DNA of 64,000 bases from Syncephalastrum monosporum B8922 (taxonomy: Eukaryota; Mucoromycota; Mucoromycetes; Mucorales; Syncephalastraceae). A program made the position numbers and the translations under genes. Every line of letters begins with the position of its first letter. The stretch's first letter is position 1. Shown here one piece after another: positions 1-15,718 of this stretch. The notes under the pieces were generated by a model. It was given only the letters and a program-made list of their open reading frames with translations. It was not told the origin of the DNA and searched no databases. Where the stretch lies: NCBI GenBank assembly GCA_000697355.1, contig JNEN01001247.1, positions 62,001 through 126,000 on the forward strand. Direction: 5' to 3'.

Positions 1-536
1 TGGGTCTCTCTCGTCCGTGTTGGTTGACGCGTCGCAACCGGATGAGACGCTCAAGGCGGTCACAAGCCCTGCAGGCGCCTCGTCTTCACTTTTAGACAGC
101 GTAGATCCAGTCAGTTCGGCAATGAGGGCCTGCGCTTTGCGAAGCTCTTGACGGGCCGCATCGGCTTCCTGCATGAAGTGGACAACATTCTTTTTCGATT
201 CTTCACGCTCCAGCTTCAGTTCCTCATTTTCGTTGCCAAGGCGCGCAATGTCCTCTTGAAGTTTCTGATGCCGGTTTCTCTTGTTCACCATGGGTGTATT
301 TTTTTCCCAAGACAATAGCTGGAGCTGCACAAAAGAAGGTCCAGACTCACGAACGCGCCCTCCCCCTTTTTCTTTAAGCATCTGCCCAAATCCGGATCAG
401 CAATTTGAGCTGGAACTTCAGCCTTATCATATGGATTGCGAACTTTTTCTTTCATTTGACGGATAAAAATACATATGTATATGATAAATAAGATGCTTAC
501 ATAGAGAGTACAAAATATGCTAGTAGTAGTGTACAT
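1..536 (-). CDS. Membrane-anchored coiled-coil protein, N-terminal part (runs off the window)
   Basis: I do not recognise this gene. The proposed ATG is at 536. Exon 1 (351-536, 62 codons) encodes a short N-terminus and one strongly hydrophobic helix (about residues 6-26, rich in I, L, V and F), then a basic patch. A GTGAGT donor at 350-345 and a CATCAG acceptor give an 86-nt intron (265-350) that keeps frame. Exon 2 (1-264) encodes a charged, heptad-like stretch rich in E, K, R and Q, probably a coiled coil, followed by a Ser/Thr/Glu-rich tail that continues past base 1. The arrangement resembles a small ER or membrane-anchored coiled-coil protein, but no family motif is visible. The intron choice is inferred from splice signals only. 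Confidence 0.45.
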
Positions 537-565
537 TCGTAGGAGATGATACTTTTAGACTTTGA

Positions 566-1944
566 TTAAGCCCACTTGCCTAGGAGAGCCATGAGGGCAG
601 CTCCGATGTACATGGACAGGAGACAAGTGGCCTTGTAAGGGAAAGAAGCCTGGCGAAAATTGCAGTTCTGGTTGACTTCCACACAGATGAGGGAGATGAA
701 AGAGTTGTAGAGGAGGATACCAGCGGAGAGCGAGTCCAGGACGGCCTGCGCCAGGACGTTCGATTGCGACCAGGGATTAAGGGACGCGTGGATACCCATA
801 CCAATAGCAATGCCTAAAGGCGTCGTCAGGCAAAAGGCGATACCCATAAATGCAGGCTTCAGCCACGACTTGAGGTTCATATCATTGATCCGCGTGCCTA
901 GTGCAATGGCCTCAAAGAACTAGACACTTTATATGAGTTATCTTGCCATCAACCGTCCAAATTGCTTACCTGATGGAAAACCATGGCAATAAACAAGACA
1001 GTGAAGCCATCCTCGCCGGTGGTGCCGAGGGTGATACCGATGATGATAGAGTGGATAACGATACCGAGCTCGAGAATGATGATGCCGACATTCTTGAACA
1101 GACGCGAGTCTTCAAAAGAAGAAGCAGATACGCTATGATGATGGTGGTGCGGCTGCTCGGCCGCGGTTGTGACGGATTCACCCTTCTCGGATCCACCCAC
1201 AGCAAGCTCAGCATCAGGTATGGGCTGGTTGGCGCTGGTGTTCTTCTTATACTTGTTCTCGAGATGAGTCAAGATAGAGAGCTCCAAGAGTTGAACAAAG
1301 AAGACAGCGAGCAAGGCGAAGATACCCACAAAGCCTTCATAGGTATCCCATAAACCGGTCTGGATGCAAGGGCTCTCAAATTTTTCGGACGCCTCGGGTA
1401 TCATGTGGATAAAGGCCACGGCAAGAATAACACCAGTACCAACTAAAGTAAGTATAAAAGTTAATTTCTGCGACTCCATCACAAGTTAATAGTATTGTAC
1501 TTACAGAATTTACCGATCGACAGTATCCAGTGGCGCGGGCTACCCTGGCTATAGGGGCTAATGCGATGCATGAGGATAGGAACAAAAATGCCTAGAGGAT
1601 TTTCGTTTAGTCGACTTCTTTTTCTGTGTTAAAACTGGTACTCACCGATGAATGAGCCGGCCAAGATAATAAAGATGGAACCAATGCGGAGGCCTGTGTT
1701 GTATTCTTCTTCGGTAGCAACACATTCTTCAGCCGAGTCGGGAGAGTCGTGAGCGTGACCTCCAGACTCCTCAGCCTCAGCCGAGTGATCATGACCCTCA
1801 TGTGCGTTTGCATCGGCTATAATATTTTGTAAGTTTCCACCGCAATTATTTGTAAGCATTTAGCTACGTACCCTCTTGCGCGATAGCATAAATGATTTGC
1901 AGCAAGAAGAAGGCGAATGTCAGCAAATGTTTTCGGGTGAGCAT
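566..1944 (-). CDS. ZIP-family zinc/iron transporter
   Basis: Imports Zn2+ (possibly Fe2+) into the cytosol across the plasma membrane, as ZRT/ZIP proteins do. Five exons (1872-1944, 1646-1816, 1505-1591, 970-1442, 566-919) join to 385 aa. Residues 1-23 form a signal peptide, followed by a His/Asp/Glu-rich segment (HEGHDH). The motif KFFGTGVILAVAFIH (from about residue 110) is the family's TM2-TM3 region. A cytosolic His-rich loop (HHHHH) lies between TM3 and TM4. The metal-site helices are visible: H241-S in TM4 and H267-Q-FFEAIALG in TM5. The usual Gly after FE is Ala here. Length is typical of fungal Zrt1/Zrt2. A TATA-like TATATAC lies about 85 bp upstream of the ATG. No Zap1-type site was seen. 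Confidence 0.93.
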
Positions 1945-2028
1945 GTTGAGCCAATGTTATGATCAAGGAAGAGGAGAGTGTGGATTAGCGCAAGTACACC
2001 TTTCTTTTTTCGGGACGATCCGTGGTGG

Positions 2029-2037
2029 TTTATATAC
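2029..2037 (-). promoter_or_regulatory. TATA-like box of the ZIP transporter gene
   Basis: Read on the minus strand this is GTATATAAA, about 85 bp upstream of the ATG at 1944. It fits a core-promoter position for a short 5' leader. No transcript data are available. Confidence 0.45.
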
Positions 2038-2044
2038 AACCAGT

Positions 2045-5000
2045 GAGGTACACTAACAGATCGGCGTTGGCCAATGACAGTTGAAAATTTCTGGTTAATT
2101 AAGCAGTCACTTTGTGATTGTAACCACGAAGGTACTCAGAGATCATTTCTTAGATTTCTATCCATGGCTTCAGGAGCCTCTTTTACGGCACTAGTCGTTC
2201 CAGATTTCCCGGGTTTGCACTTTCCTGATGAACATAAACAAAGACGCTTTCAGCTGACGTGTACCACCATTGTAATAGATCTTGACAACGAGCATCACAG
2301 AAAGAATAAGAACTACGATGATCCGAACTATTCCTGATCGTGACTTGACAGCATAAATTTTTCATGGAAGCACAGCATTCTGGGATTGCCTATTTTCCTA
2401 GGTCAGCTTGCGTACGCCATTATTCCGACACTGCTAGCAATTCTGATGAAGACTCACGAAGCAAGGGAATAGTTACATTAGGACGCTAATGTAATTCACT
2501 TCATGTGATATGACCTTCTGCGTCGTATGCAATAGTTATTTCGGCGTTAGAGTTTCAACATTTAAAATCAACGTCTTGTTACCGAAATTTGTCATCGAAG
2601 GTGAAAAATCAAACAAACAAGAAAACAAACAGAACCTGACCGATGGTTGCACGGTCTTTGTGTTACAACCACGACAAGGATGAACACTCCTTTCCAGTGA
2701 CATTCTTCACCGAGCGACGGGACAAGGCGCGTGCACAACTTAAATGTTATCAGAGACCCAGATAGCATCTATGCATTGGCATTGGCGCAGCAGATTTGCA
2801 ACGGCTCATGTAACTGTACCGATCTCCGCGGTATAGATGAGAGTAGTTACATCCTTTGTGTACAATGCGTTTAGCCTACCTTTTTCCCTTTTTTTTAATT
2901 TTTTTTTTTATTTTTGGCATGAGGTTGAAATTTCAGGTCTATTAGCGACGTCACATACACTCTGTCTCAATGTTCCAAGATTGTCGCTCTCTACACCTGG
3001 CTAGTAAGTAATCCCGAGAAAGCGCGAGGTCCTGGGGAAACTGGAATTGGTTGTTCTTACAAAAAATTGAAAGTATTACGTTTCGATTTGGCAAACTATT
3101 AAGGTTTGCAATATACGGACTAAACCGAGCACCTGTGTTCCTGTACGCCATCCACATAATTTTGTTGTGTACTCAAACTGCTTGGTTCTGACTTCTTGCG
3201 GGCGAGGAGGTATCGTCTCAAACAAGTTGGTCGAACTTACGATGATTATAGAAGAGATGTACCATAATGCTATATGTACAGCAGGAGTCATTCGCTTTGT
3301 ATTCCCTGACGAGACCTCCTGCCGCATGCTAATCTACAGCTGAGTCCGGCGCAATAATTATCATTCTCTTATCTCAAAGTATCTTTCCACAAGCCTTAAG
3401 TCTCAGACGTGCTCCGCATTGCGCATCGGCTGTTGTTTATTTGAGTCAGTCGTAGAAAGACTAGTGATCGCGAACAGGACAGCGCTAATTTATTAGTTTA
3501 GTAATGAATCGACCGAGACCTTTTTTTTTTTTTTTGCATGGACTGAAGGACAGCATTTTGGGCGTCGTATAAGAGCCACCGAAGTTTTAGTAAGCTGAAA
3601 TGCAGGGGGGGGGCAATAGTAGTATAGTAAGCGGAGGGAAAGTGAGCGCAGACAAAGGCAGAAGAGGGTTTTCCGCGTAAGCGATCCTTCTCCTTGTGAT
3701 TAAAACCAGCGTATAAAATGAGATACAGTTAGCGAAGGATACAGTTAGCGAAACACAGGCAGCATTATTGGTGAATTTGAAGCAACAGTACTTTAGTACT
3801 TGTGTCAGGAATAGAGAAACATACAGTATAGATGTCGGGGCATTTAGCATACATACATGCAGAATTGGAAGAATGTAGCAGTGCCTGAATCTGTAAAGCC
3901 CCCTGCCGATACGTTTAATGCGGTGTCTATAGTCTGTCCTCCTGCGTGGATGTGCGTATATATAAGCTCGTGTAACACGCTGCATAGCTTCCTTCCGCCT
4001 TATGAATGCGATACAGCTTCTCCTTACAAACTTTTTTTTACAAAAGATACACACCCCATTGCTCTCAACTCCCGTTCTTAATCAGTGATACTGTGGGTAC
4101 GTCCACCACTGCGTTCATTTTCATACTCTGCGCGACTCTCTTCCGAGTTAGCCATGGTATCGGATCACCCGAAGCGGTTGAGCTAGAACGTAGAAAGCTA
4201 AGTAAGACCATGAACCGAGATACTGTAACCTAAGGCATGTCTGCTTGTACGAATTCGATTTATTGGATAGGATCTCCATATGAAATATGCATATCGGGAT
4301 GGTTCAATAGTGGTTCCTGAGGCAGCCGGATGCCTTAAATCCTGTGATCCTCTGGCATGGTAGCTCGAAACCACAAAAAACATACAAAGTATGGCATACG
4401 TCACATGTGTATAAGCACTCCCGAGCGAAAGATATCCAAATTGATAAGCAACTGCGTGTACTAGTGCTGATGCAACTGTTCTCTCACTGCAAGCTATAGC
4501 TTGCCCAGAATCACACTACAAAACATGAGAAGTGGACTGCTCAAGGAGCTATAAAGAGAGTAGGTGCAAATTTGGATGTGGTATTACCTTCCATTTGGTC
4601 TCCATTGCTGTTCCTGGTTTCTCAAGTGTCTCTTAGAAGTACATCATTTCAAGTTCTCAGAGCAGATTTTTGACTCTGATCTTTCAACTTAAACAGCACG
4701 CAAAATAAATCACGCGAGGCGGAGACGGTCGATAAGATGAAGAGGAAGGGTATACTAATGGCTGATATTGAAGGGAAGACAGTGGAAAAATAGCCATGAG
4801 AAGGAAACGAAATCAGAAAAGAAGCAGGACAGTGGTCTCTTATTTTTGTAAGCCCTGTGTTTTACTAGCTGTACAATAGTTGGCCATTCATCGAGTCGTA
4901 CTCCAGCAGGTCCGGTGATATGCAACTCCGTTTGTTTCCATGCAATAAAATAAGCTATGAGTAGAGGCTCTTTTGCTTATTATATGGTACTGGCGAGAAA

Positions 5001-5271
5001 AGTGTACAATCCATCTGGGTTCCTTTTTTTTTTTGGCATCTATTTTGTCTTATGGTGTGCCTTGGAGAACGAGCGGATGTGTATATATGCCACATGAGCA
5101 AGCATTTCCAATGCGCGTATCCAGAAGGTGCATGGCAAAAAAGCCCTCTGTCATTGTAGGATACTAGAAGGGATGGGTGAGTCAGCAGAAATTCGATGTG
5201 TATGCTTTATTTCTCACGAAAAAGGAGGCAGAGGTTACTTGCTACTCGCTTCTTTCCGCACTCTCGATATC
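2045..5271. other. Gene-poor stretch
   Basis: About 3.2 kb without a recognisable gene. Reading frames are short, in mixed frames, and lack domain signatures or a splice pattern that joins them. It contains AT-rich sequence and T-rich runs near 2881-2920 and 3520-3535. I see no RNA gene or mobile element here. Confidence 0.5.
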
Positions 5272-6523
5272 ATGAGCGCTCGTATTTTAACAGGTAAGAA
5301 ACGAATCGATTCGAAGCATATCAGCTGACAAAAGCTACCGCGTCATGCAGTGGGTACTGGGGCGGTTGGCGCCATTTACTCGTGGCGATTGGCACAAACC
5401 TGCCATGTCACGGCCGTCTGTCGCTCCAATTACGATGCTGTTTCCAAAGATGGATTCCGCATGGAGTCAAGCAAATTCGGCAAAGGCATTTTCAGACCCC
5501 ATTCAGGTAGAACCGATATTCAGGGCAAGCAGAGCGTAATTAAATCAAAAGGGATGTTTATGCAGTGGTACGCACGGTCAGTGAGGCTGCCCGTTCGGGG
5601 GAACCCTTTGATTATATCGTGGTGACCCTGAAGGCGCTGCCGGATATCTACAGCGTGCCCGATATCATTGAACCGGCTGTCGTGGAGGGCAAAACGACGA
5701 TCGTATTGATCCAGAACGGCATAGGTAACGCGTCCACGTCCTACACGGGTGCTGCAGAGCAACTGATACATTGCATTAGGTGTTGAGGAGCCGGTTGCAC
5801 AGCGCTTCCCCAGCAACCCGCTGATATCGGTGGTGGCCTACATCGGCACGGCCCAGAACGAGCCGGGTCTGATCCAAATGACCGCCACCGTCGAGTCGCT
5901 CGCGATAGGATACTATGTCCCCTCGAAAGTCGATGCGAAAGCCACCACCGACCGTTTCATCCAGCTGCTCCAGGATGGCGATGTGAACGCGAACTTTGAG
6001 GACAACATGGCAGACGTGCGCTGGCGCAAGGTCTTTTGGTAGGACGAGATACAGAGTTGCTAGTGGTTTTTTTCTAACATTCTGTACAGGAACGGCAGCT
6101 TCTCCCCGGTGTGTGCGATTCTTGGCTTGACAACGACGCAGGTCATTGATAATGAGGCGGCCCTCGATGTTTTCAAGAACCTGATGCGCGAGTTGTGTGC
6201 GGCGGCGGCGGCCGACACGGGCGAGCAGTATGATGCCGAGACTTACATCGAAACGATTGTCGAGGGCACAAAAGCAAGCGCACGAAACTATAAGCCTTCC
6301 ATGTACGTCTGTTGGAACGATAAAAAGACGTAGTGTCTGATAGAGGAATTTGGTTAGGCAACTGGATTGCGAACGCAAGTCGCCCATGGAAGCCGAGGTT
6401 ATTATTGGCAACCCGATGCGTATTGCCTTGGCTCATGGACTCAAAGTTCCTACCCTTGAGATGATGTACAAGCTATGCCGGGCCATGAATATCAAGCACA
6501 CAATGCAAAAGTCGCAGCTATGA
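5272..6523 (+). CDS. 2-dehydropantoate 2-reductase (ketopantoate reductase)
   Basis: NADPH-dependent reduction of ketopantoate to pantoate in pantothenate/CoA biosynthesis. Six exons (5272-5293, 5351-5506, 5566-5724, 5780-6038, 6090-6302, 6358-6523) join to 324 aa. The N-terminus MSARILTVGTGAVGAIYSW carries the Rossmann GxGxxG nucleotide motif, which is split by intron 1. The strand FDYIVVTLKAL and the IQNGIG motif follow, as in the ApbA/PanE N-terminal domain. A C-terminal helical domain follows, with NPMRIALAHGLKVPTLEMMY near the end, typical of the family's substrate-binding domain. Introns are 51-59 nt. A 211-aa open frame on the opposite strand is a shadow. It could be a PanE-like reductase acting on another keto acid, since paralogues are common in fungi. 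Confidence 0.9.
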
Positions 6524-6899
6524 TAGGTGCTTTTGTCTCGTATCGTCTGATACTTATTGTACTGTACAGTACTGTATGTACATACAGTAGTGTATCCTTA
6601 GTCTCCATAACGATATTGCAGCGTTAAATAGAGCATGTGTTGGATTGGGCCTTGCTTGACTCACGATGTCTTTGCGTAAAATGGCTTCACCCGATAAGAG
6701 TAAAAGACATCAAGTGACAGAAAGAGAAAGAGAAAGCGAAATAGAAAGAGAGACGAGGTCATTGCTTTAACATTTGCCGTCGATGATATGAAATGTGGGG
6801 TGTAGTAAGTGAGAATGCGCTGTGCCAAATTTGGAAGGGGCAAACCAAGTAGTGGCCATCATTGGCTGGAAGCTTGCTCTCTCTCTTTCCTTATCCCTG
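6524..6899. other. Intergenic region upstream of eL33
   Basis: Contains the ketopantoate reductase 3' region and the eL33 promoter. An AG-rich stretch (GAAAGAGAAAGAGAAAG-like, near 6719-6755) and a T/C-rich run just before the ATG (6876-6899) are visible. No coding sequence seen. Confidence 0.5.
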
Positions 6900-7520
6900 A
6901 TGGCTCGGTATGTATCCAAACCCCTATAAGAGAGTGTATCCACGAGGGACAGACGAAACGAGCAGACGATGGATGGATGAAAAGACGGATGGATTGATCC
7001 AAAGCACGGCTGGATGAGGGTGTTGGACGTTGGATGGATATATGCGAGTGGGGCCATTCCATTCCCATGGATGAATGAATAATGGAACGAACGAACGGAC
7101 GAACAACTGATTGGCTGACCATGCGTGCTCCACTGTCATATAGTCTCTACAGCAAAGGTCGTGTTCTCGGTTACGAGCGTGCGAAGCACACGCAGAACCC
7201 CAACGTCTCGCTCCTGAAGCTTGAGGGTGTTCAGACCTCGGATGATGCCAAGTTCTACCTCGGCAAGCGTGTTGCCTACGTCTACTCCGGCAAGAAGGCC
7301 ATTAACGGTTCCAAGGTCCGTGTGATCTGGGGTCGCATTGGCCGCGTCCACGGCAACAACGGTGTCGTCAAGGCTCGCTTCCGCAACAACCTCCCCGCCA
7401 AGACCTTTGGCGCCACCGTCCGTGTGGTATGTAGTCTTTTTATGGTTCTATTGCAAAACTGGATAAGTTGTCACTCATGCCGCTTACTCTCGATAGATGC
7501 TTTACCCCTCCAACATCTAA
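6900..7520 (+). CDS. 60S ribosomal protein eL33 (L35a / yeast Rpl33)
   Basis: Structural protein of the large cytosolic ribosomal subunit. Three exons: 6900-6907 (only ATGGCTCG), 7144-7426 and 7497-7520, giving 104 aa. Joined, the N-terminus is [20 protein letters not shown]. The family core then follows: [45 protein letters not shown], and the C-terminus VRVMLYPSNI, almost identical in pattern to other eukaryotes. The start is isolated in an 8-nt coding exon before a 236-nt intron (GTATGT...CATATAG). That intron is far longer than its neighbours and holds GGAT/GAAC-type tandem repeats. An in-frame ATG inside the intron (7082) would give an atypical N-terminus and is rejected. Codon use is strongly biased, as expected for high expression. 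Confidence 0.95.
6968..7105. repeat. Degenerate GGAT/GAAC tetranucleotide repeats inside the eL33 first intron
   Basis: Repeated GATGGATGGATGA-like units are followed by GAACGAACGGACGAAC near the branch site. They account for much of the length of this unusually long intron. Confidence 0.6.
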
Positions 7521-7674
7521 GCAGCCATCACGAACACCACTCCCTTTGTTTTTTCTTCTTCTCTTTTGACTTTACTGTACAAAGAATAAAAAGAAGAGGG
7601 AAAAAAAAAAGAAAGCAACGAACACAGAGAAAGAGAGGAAGAAGAGAAAAGTATATGTGTGAGAGAGAGAGAGA

Positions 7675-7676
<2 letters not shown>

Positions 7677-7707
<31 letters not shown>
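7677..7707. repeat. (GT)n microsatellite
   Basis: Uninterrupted GT dinucleotide run of about 31 nt. It follows a GA-rich stretch between the 3' ends of the eL33 and kinesin genes. Confidence 0.9.
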
Positions 7708-7708
<1 letters not shown>

Positions 7709-7729
7709 TATGTATAAAAGTGGGCGAAT

Positions 7730-10608
<2,879 letters not shown>

Positions 10609-11049
10609 CTTTTGAGAGGAAAAGAAGGTGAAGAGCGAGCACGAGATATTCGGCGATTCAATCCAGAACCCTCTTTTCTGAGCAAGAGAGAGTAAAAAAA
10701 CTCATTTTCGCAAATAATAAAGAAAAAAAAAAAAAAGGATGTCGAGACCCAGCAACGGCAGTTTACAGATTGTTGTCAGACCCCGCACACATACCCACAT
10801 ACACACATACATACACCAAACATAGACACATCACAATATATATTCAATCAATCAAGCAAGGAGGCTTAACCTTTTCAACAACGTTGTACCATGCTTTTCC
10901 ATGTGAGTCATTCAACCCAAACCATAATTCTACTGCATACTACGTAGAACAATATGCAACCTTTTCATTTCCAAGTAGGTACAATCATACATTTCATGCT
11001 GCATACAGATCTTGTTGCTTTTTTAGGGAGTTGTGCTGTGCTATTGCGA
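10609..11049. other. Kinesin 5' region / downstream region of the small membrane protein gene
   Basis: Has A-rich runs near 10695-10737 and CA/CATA-rich sequence (10790-10850). No coding sequence recognised. Confidence 0.5.
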
Positions 11050-11511
11050 CTATTTTGCGGCTGCAGCGTGAGGCTGTTCGCCATAAAAAAGTTCATAATG
11101 GCGTTGGGTCACTTGATCAAGCATCTTAAAGCACTTGGAGCGTGAGAACAGCATCAGTCAACTAGAAAAATGGTGCGTACGTACCTTTTCTCGGCCGCGT
11201 CGCTCATACGTAACAAGGTACTGCTCTCCTTTGAGTGCCCCGCCTGCCAGGGCCATCACGAGGATTACGCTCAGCTGCAGAAGAAGAAGAACAAAGTATG
11301 GGGTTCGCTGTCTTTCTGTTTTCACCTTCACCTAGAAGGAAAGGGAGCTTACCTTGTTCTGGATAGGGACGCGTCGATACCACGGCAGAGCGAACTGACC
11401 GACGGCTGAGGCAGCGAATCCGACGCCGCCTAACCATAACATACCCACCGCAAAGCCCTTGAGCGCGTACCGGCTTGCGGCGTCTTGCTCTGCCTGGGTC
11501 GTAAGACGCAT
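11050..11511 (-). CDS. Small two-helix membrane protein, 107 aa
   Basis: Unrecognised family. Three exons (11353-11511, 11185-11274, 11050-11124) join in frame to 107 aa starting MRLTTQAEQDAASRYALKG. Two hydrophobic helices are seen: about residues 20-43 (GFAVGMLWLGGVGFAASAVG) and 54-67 (LSVILVMALAGGALKG). They are separated by a short basic loop (YRRVPIQNK) and followed by a charged tail (YERRGREK...) ending in HAAAAK. The small size, paired Gly/Ala-rich helices and charged ends resemble small mitochondrial inner-membrane proteins, but that is only a guess. All three introns/exons have good GT-AG sites except the last acceptor (CTTTAAG), which I chose because it keeps frame. Confidence 0.6.
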
Positions 11512-11903
11512 CGTAGGTTATAATATGAGCAAAAAAAAAAAAAAAACGAAGAGAAAGAGAGGGGAGGGTATGGGGAAGAAAGACGAAACGGATCCCTTTC
11601 CTGCGTGTTTGCATTACATACATGCGAACTATTGTGTACTGTACACACGCTAAGATAATACACACGAAGCCATATACAGAAGATTGGCGTTATTTTATAG
11701 CACTGTAGTGTTTACGCATACGCATATGTGAACAGAAACAGAGTTTTTTTTTTCACGCGCATTGTATTTACCCAGGCTCGCTTTCCAGGCTTGCCAGTTC
11801 AAATAGAGTGCCCAACCACCACATATTCAATTTTGAGTGTTGATTACCGAATTTGGGACCATTGGCATCTCTCTTTTTTGGTTCTTGATATCCTGCGCCG
11901 ACA
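11512..11903. other. Divergent intergenic region
   Basis: Lies between the small membrane protein gene (-) and the coiled-coil/AT-hook gene (+). It probably holds both promoters. An A-rich run near 11530-11547 and a T-run near 11744-11753 are visible. No defined motif was identified. Confidence 0.5.
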
Positions 11904-13693
11904 ATGGCCTCTACCGAATCGAACACTGGGAACGACTCATTTTATACCACAAGCAACCAGAAATTGAGTCAACTTTATAGCCACCTGCAAGACTTGAAGC
12001 ATCGTGACGCGATCATTGACTCTTTATGGCACGAACACTGTCTCAAGGTCGATTACCGTATGTCGAGTTCAGTTGATGCCACGTTTTGTTCTGTACTCAT
12101 GGATGACTCCAGAACGCATACTCTTTGAGAACCACAAACTGGAGCAGTTTGGAGAACAAGCCGAAGCCAGACACAGAGTAAGAAGGTCCTTTCACGAGTA
12201 ATACGTATCAACATATCCCTTCCCTCCTCTTCCCTCCTTTCAGGATGCACTGGCCGCGCTCGCCCACGAGAAAGATGACCTGGAGGGCGCACTACGGCAA
12301 ACGCGAAATAATAACGCCGAGCTGCTCACCAAGGTGGAAAAGCTCAAGAAAGAGATACGTGCTCTAAGACAGTCCGACAAACATCTCCAGAGCAAGATTC
12401 AGGAACTTGACAGCCAGGTATATATCCCTTTCAAGTCAATAAGAATGAAATACACTGACAGCATCCTATAGGACAACATTGTCGAGCAGCTCAAGCAACT
12501 CTGCGAGGAACAAGATGTAAACCATCAACTATATAGCTATACGTGCAGCGATAATGGACTTATACTTACTCCTTCACGCAGAAAGTACTCGCTTCCTTCC
12601 GCAGTCAACAAGCTCGAGTCCAGAACCGTTGCGATACACTGGAAACAGCCCAACACGACTTGCAGGTATGGCTAGCCGACTGATCAGGAGATATGACTTA
12701 CGCGAAAGGCTCTCAAAAAAAAAAAAAAAAAAGCGCAAGATGGGTCAAAAAGACAAGGAAATTCGTGATTTAAAGGACCTGCTTGGTCAAAAGGAGTTGC
12801 GGATCCAAGAGCTGAAGGACAGCCTACGGTCAACACGACGCAAGCAGACGCGTGCGATGGCGAAATACGAGAGTTACTCTGACGACGATCCGAATTACTT
12901 TCATAGCGATGAAGTCAATAGCGACGATGACGAATTAGAAGCCATATCGGCCGAAGCCATGCGGAAAGCACCTTCTAGGCGGCCCACGCGACAGACAAGA
13001 CAGACACGTCGTGCTTCCAAAGAGGAGCCCGCCACAAAAACGGCCACCACGACGGACGATCTGCCTGCGACAGTGACTAAAGGAAAAACGCGTGGTCGGC
13101 CAAGAAGGAAGACGGCTGGCGACAACGAGACGAAAGTCAAAGCAGCGAACGCAGCCACAGACGATACTACTGATACCACAACCCGCGGTAGAAAGAGCAA
13201 AGGCAAGGAGCGCGCATTTGCCATGCCAGTCCCTACGATACCTTCACCTCCGACCGCAGAACCCGAACAAGCACAAGAGGAAACCATACCCGAAGCCTTC
13301 CACGATGCGCCTCACGAGAGCGATGAACCCAACCAACAAGAAGAAGCGGGTGAAGTAGTAGCAGCAGATGCGCTGGGACAAGAGCAAGTGAGCGAAGCGC
13401 AGCCAGAAGAAGATTTGACGGGGGCGGATCGATCGCCTATCCTTGGCGACTCAATGGACGATTTTCAACCGCCTGTCCCTGTGCGTAAGCCGCCCACGTC
13501 TTCACCAGAACCTGTGCCCGATCCCGCACCCGCACCCGCACCCGAAGCCGAAGCCGAAGCTGAGCCTGAAGCACTACCCGCAAAGCCCACAAGACGGCGT
13601 CGCACGTTACGCGATCGGAAGCGTGCCCTGCCCGACCCCGAGTTCGATATGAGTCCATTATCCAAAGTAAATAAAACGGTCAAAGACGGTTAA
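11904..13693 (+). CDS. Coiled-coil protein with AT-hook-like motif and acidic/proline-rich tail
   Basis: Function unknown; nuclear or chromatin-associated by inference. Exons 11904-12057, 12113-12177, 12244-12417, 12472-12516, 12582-12665 and 12734-13693 give 493 aa. Roughly the first 240 residues are heptad-rich (DALAALAHEKDDLEGALRQT and similar) and should form coiled coils. A basic central region has KTRGRPRRKT, an AT-hook core (GRP flanked by Arg/Lys), plus further RGRKSKGKER and TRQTRQTRR clusters. The tail is acidic (Glu/Asp) with an alternating Pro-Ala then Glu-Ala run and a basic C-terminus (RRRRTLRDRKRA). The last intron's acceptor is the AG right after an 18-A run (12715-12732). Using the earlier AG at 12707-12708 would make a 43-nt intron and break frame by one base, unless the homopolymer length is wrong. 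Confidence 0.65.
12715..12732. repeat. A18 homopolymer at an intron/exon border
   Basis: Eighteen A residues directly precede the G used as splice acceptor (or encode a Lys run if the acceptor is upstream). This is a likely site of sequencing or polymerase slippage. Confidence 0.85.
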
Positions 13694-14212
13694 TAATGTG
13701 AATGGAGCAACGCTTTTTTTTTCGCAAGGCATGATGACCCCTGTAAACGCTTGGATGGAGCGTCGAAATGCCTGGGGCCATTGATGTGCGTGTGTACGCA
13801 TGGATATATATTACTTGGCCACTTGGCGTCGACACGATATCTCCCTCTTGTGTTTCGCACCGATTGTTGTTTTAGGTGCACTGAGTCTGTGGACTGCACA
13901 GTTTATGTTTTCTGAAAGAGCGTCACCTGCTATCTCACTCAACATAAGCGGACAATTCTATATGTATATTTCTGTGAACTTTACACCTGTTAACCTAGTG
14001 TTAACACGAGACCACAGGTCTGCTGAAACACATGTTCCATACTGCGCCGTAAATAGGTATGCGTTGACGTATCACTTAGTTTACTGTCCTGATGTATGAG
14101 ACACCCCCTTATTGATCCAGACATCAAGTACAAAGTTCAGACGAAACGGAAACTTTTACATTATTATACAATTGCATATTCGTGAGTGAGCATCTGTACA
14201 TCCTTAGATGTC
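13694..14212. other. Convergent intergenic region
   Basis: Lies between the 3' ends of the AT-hook gene (+) and the DAHP synthase gene (-). No gene, repeat or RNA recognised. Confidence 0.5.
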
Positions 14213-15632
<1,420 letters not shown>

Positions 15633-15718
15633 AGTGTGAAAAAGTGACAAATAGATCGATTTCTTTTTTTTGCACGCCTCTTTCACTTCCATCTCTCTCG
15701 TTTATTTAAAAAAGGCAA
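15633..15718. promoter_or_regulatory. Short shared divergent promoter (DAHP synthase / histidinol phosphatase)
   Basis: Only 86 bp separate the two start codons. The segment contains a T-run (15663-15670) and a TTTATTTAAAAAA AT-rich element next to the right-hand gene. No TGACTCA Gcn4/Cpc1 consensus is seen in it; only a half-site-like GTGAC is present. Confidence 0.6.

Noticed and set aside
3587..4054. 155-codon minus-strand frame in the gene-poor region
   Set aside because: Composition is Cys/Arg/Leu/Ile-biased without a motif, there is no plausible promoter, and no joining exons were found.
5776..6411. 211-codon antisense frame across the ketopantoate reductase gene
   Set aside because: It overlaps three coding exons and two introns of a well-supported gene and shows no domain pattern.
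7082..7143. In-frame extension of eL33 starting at 7082
   Set aside because: It would give an N-terminus (MERTNGRT...) absent from all eL33 proteins. The 6900-6907 exon gives MARLYSKG, which fits the family.
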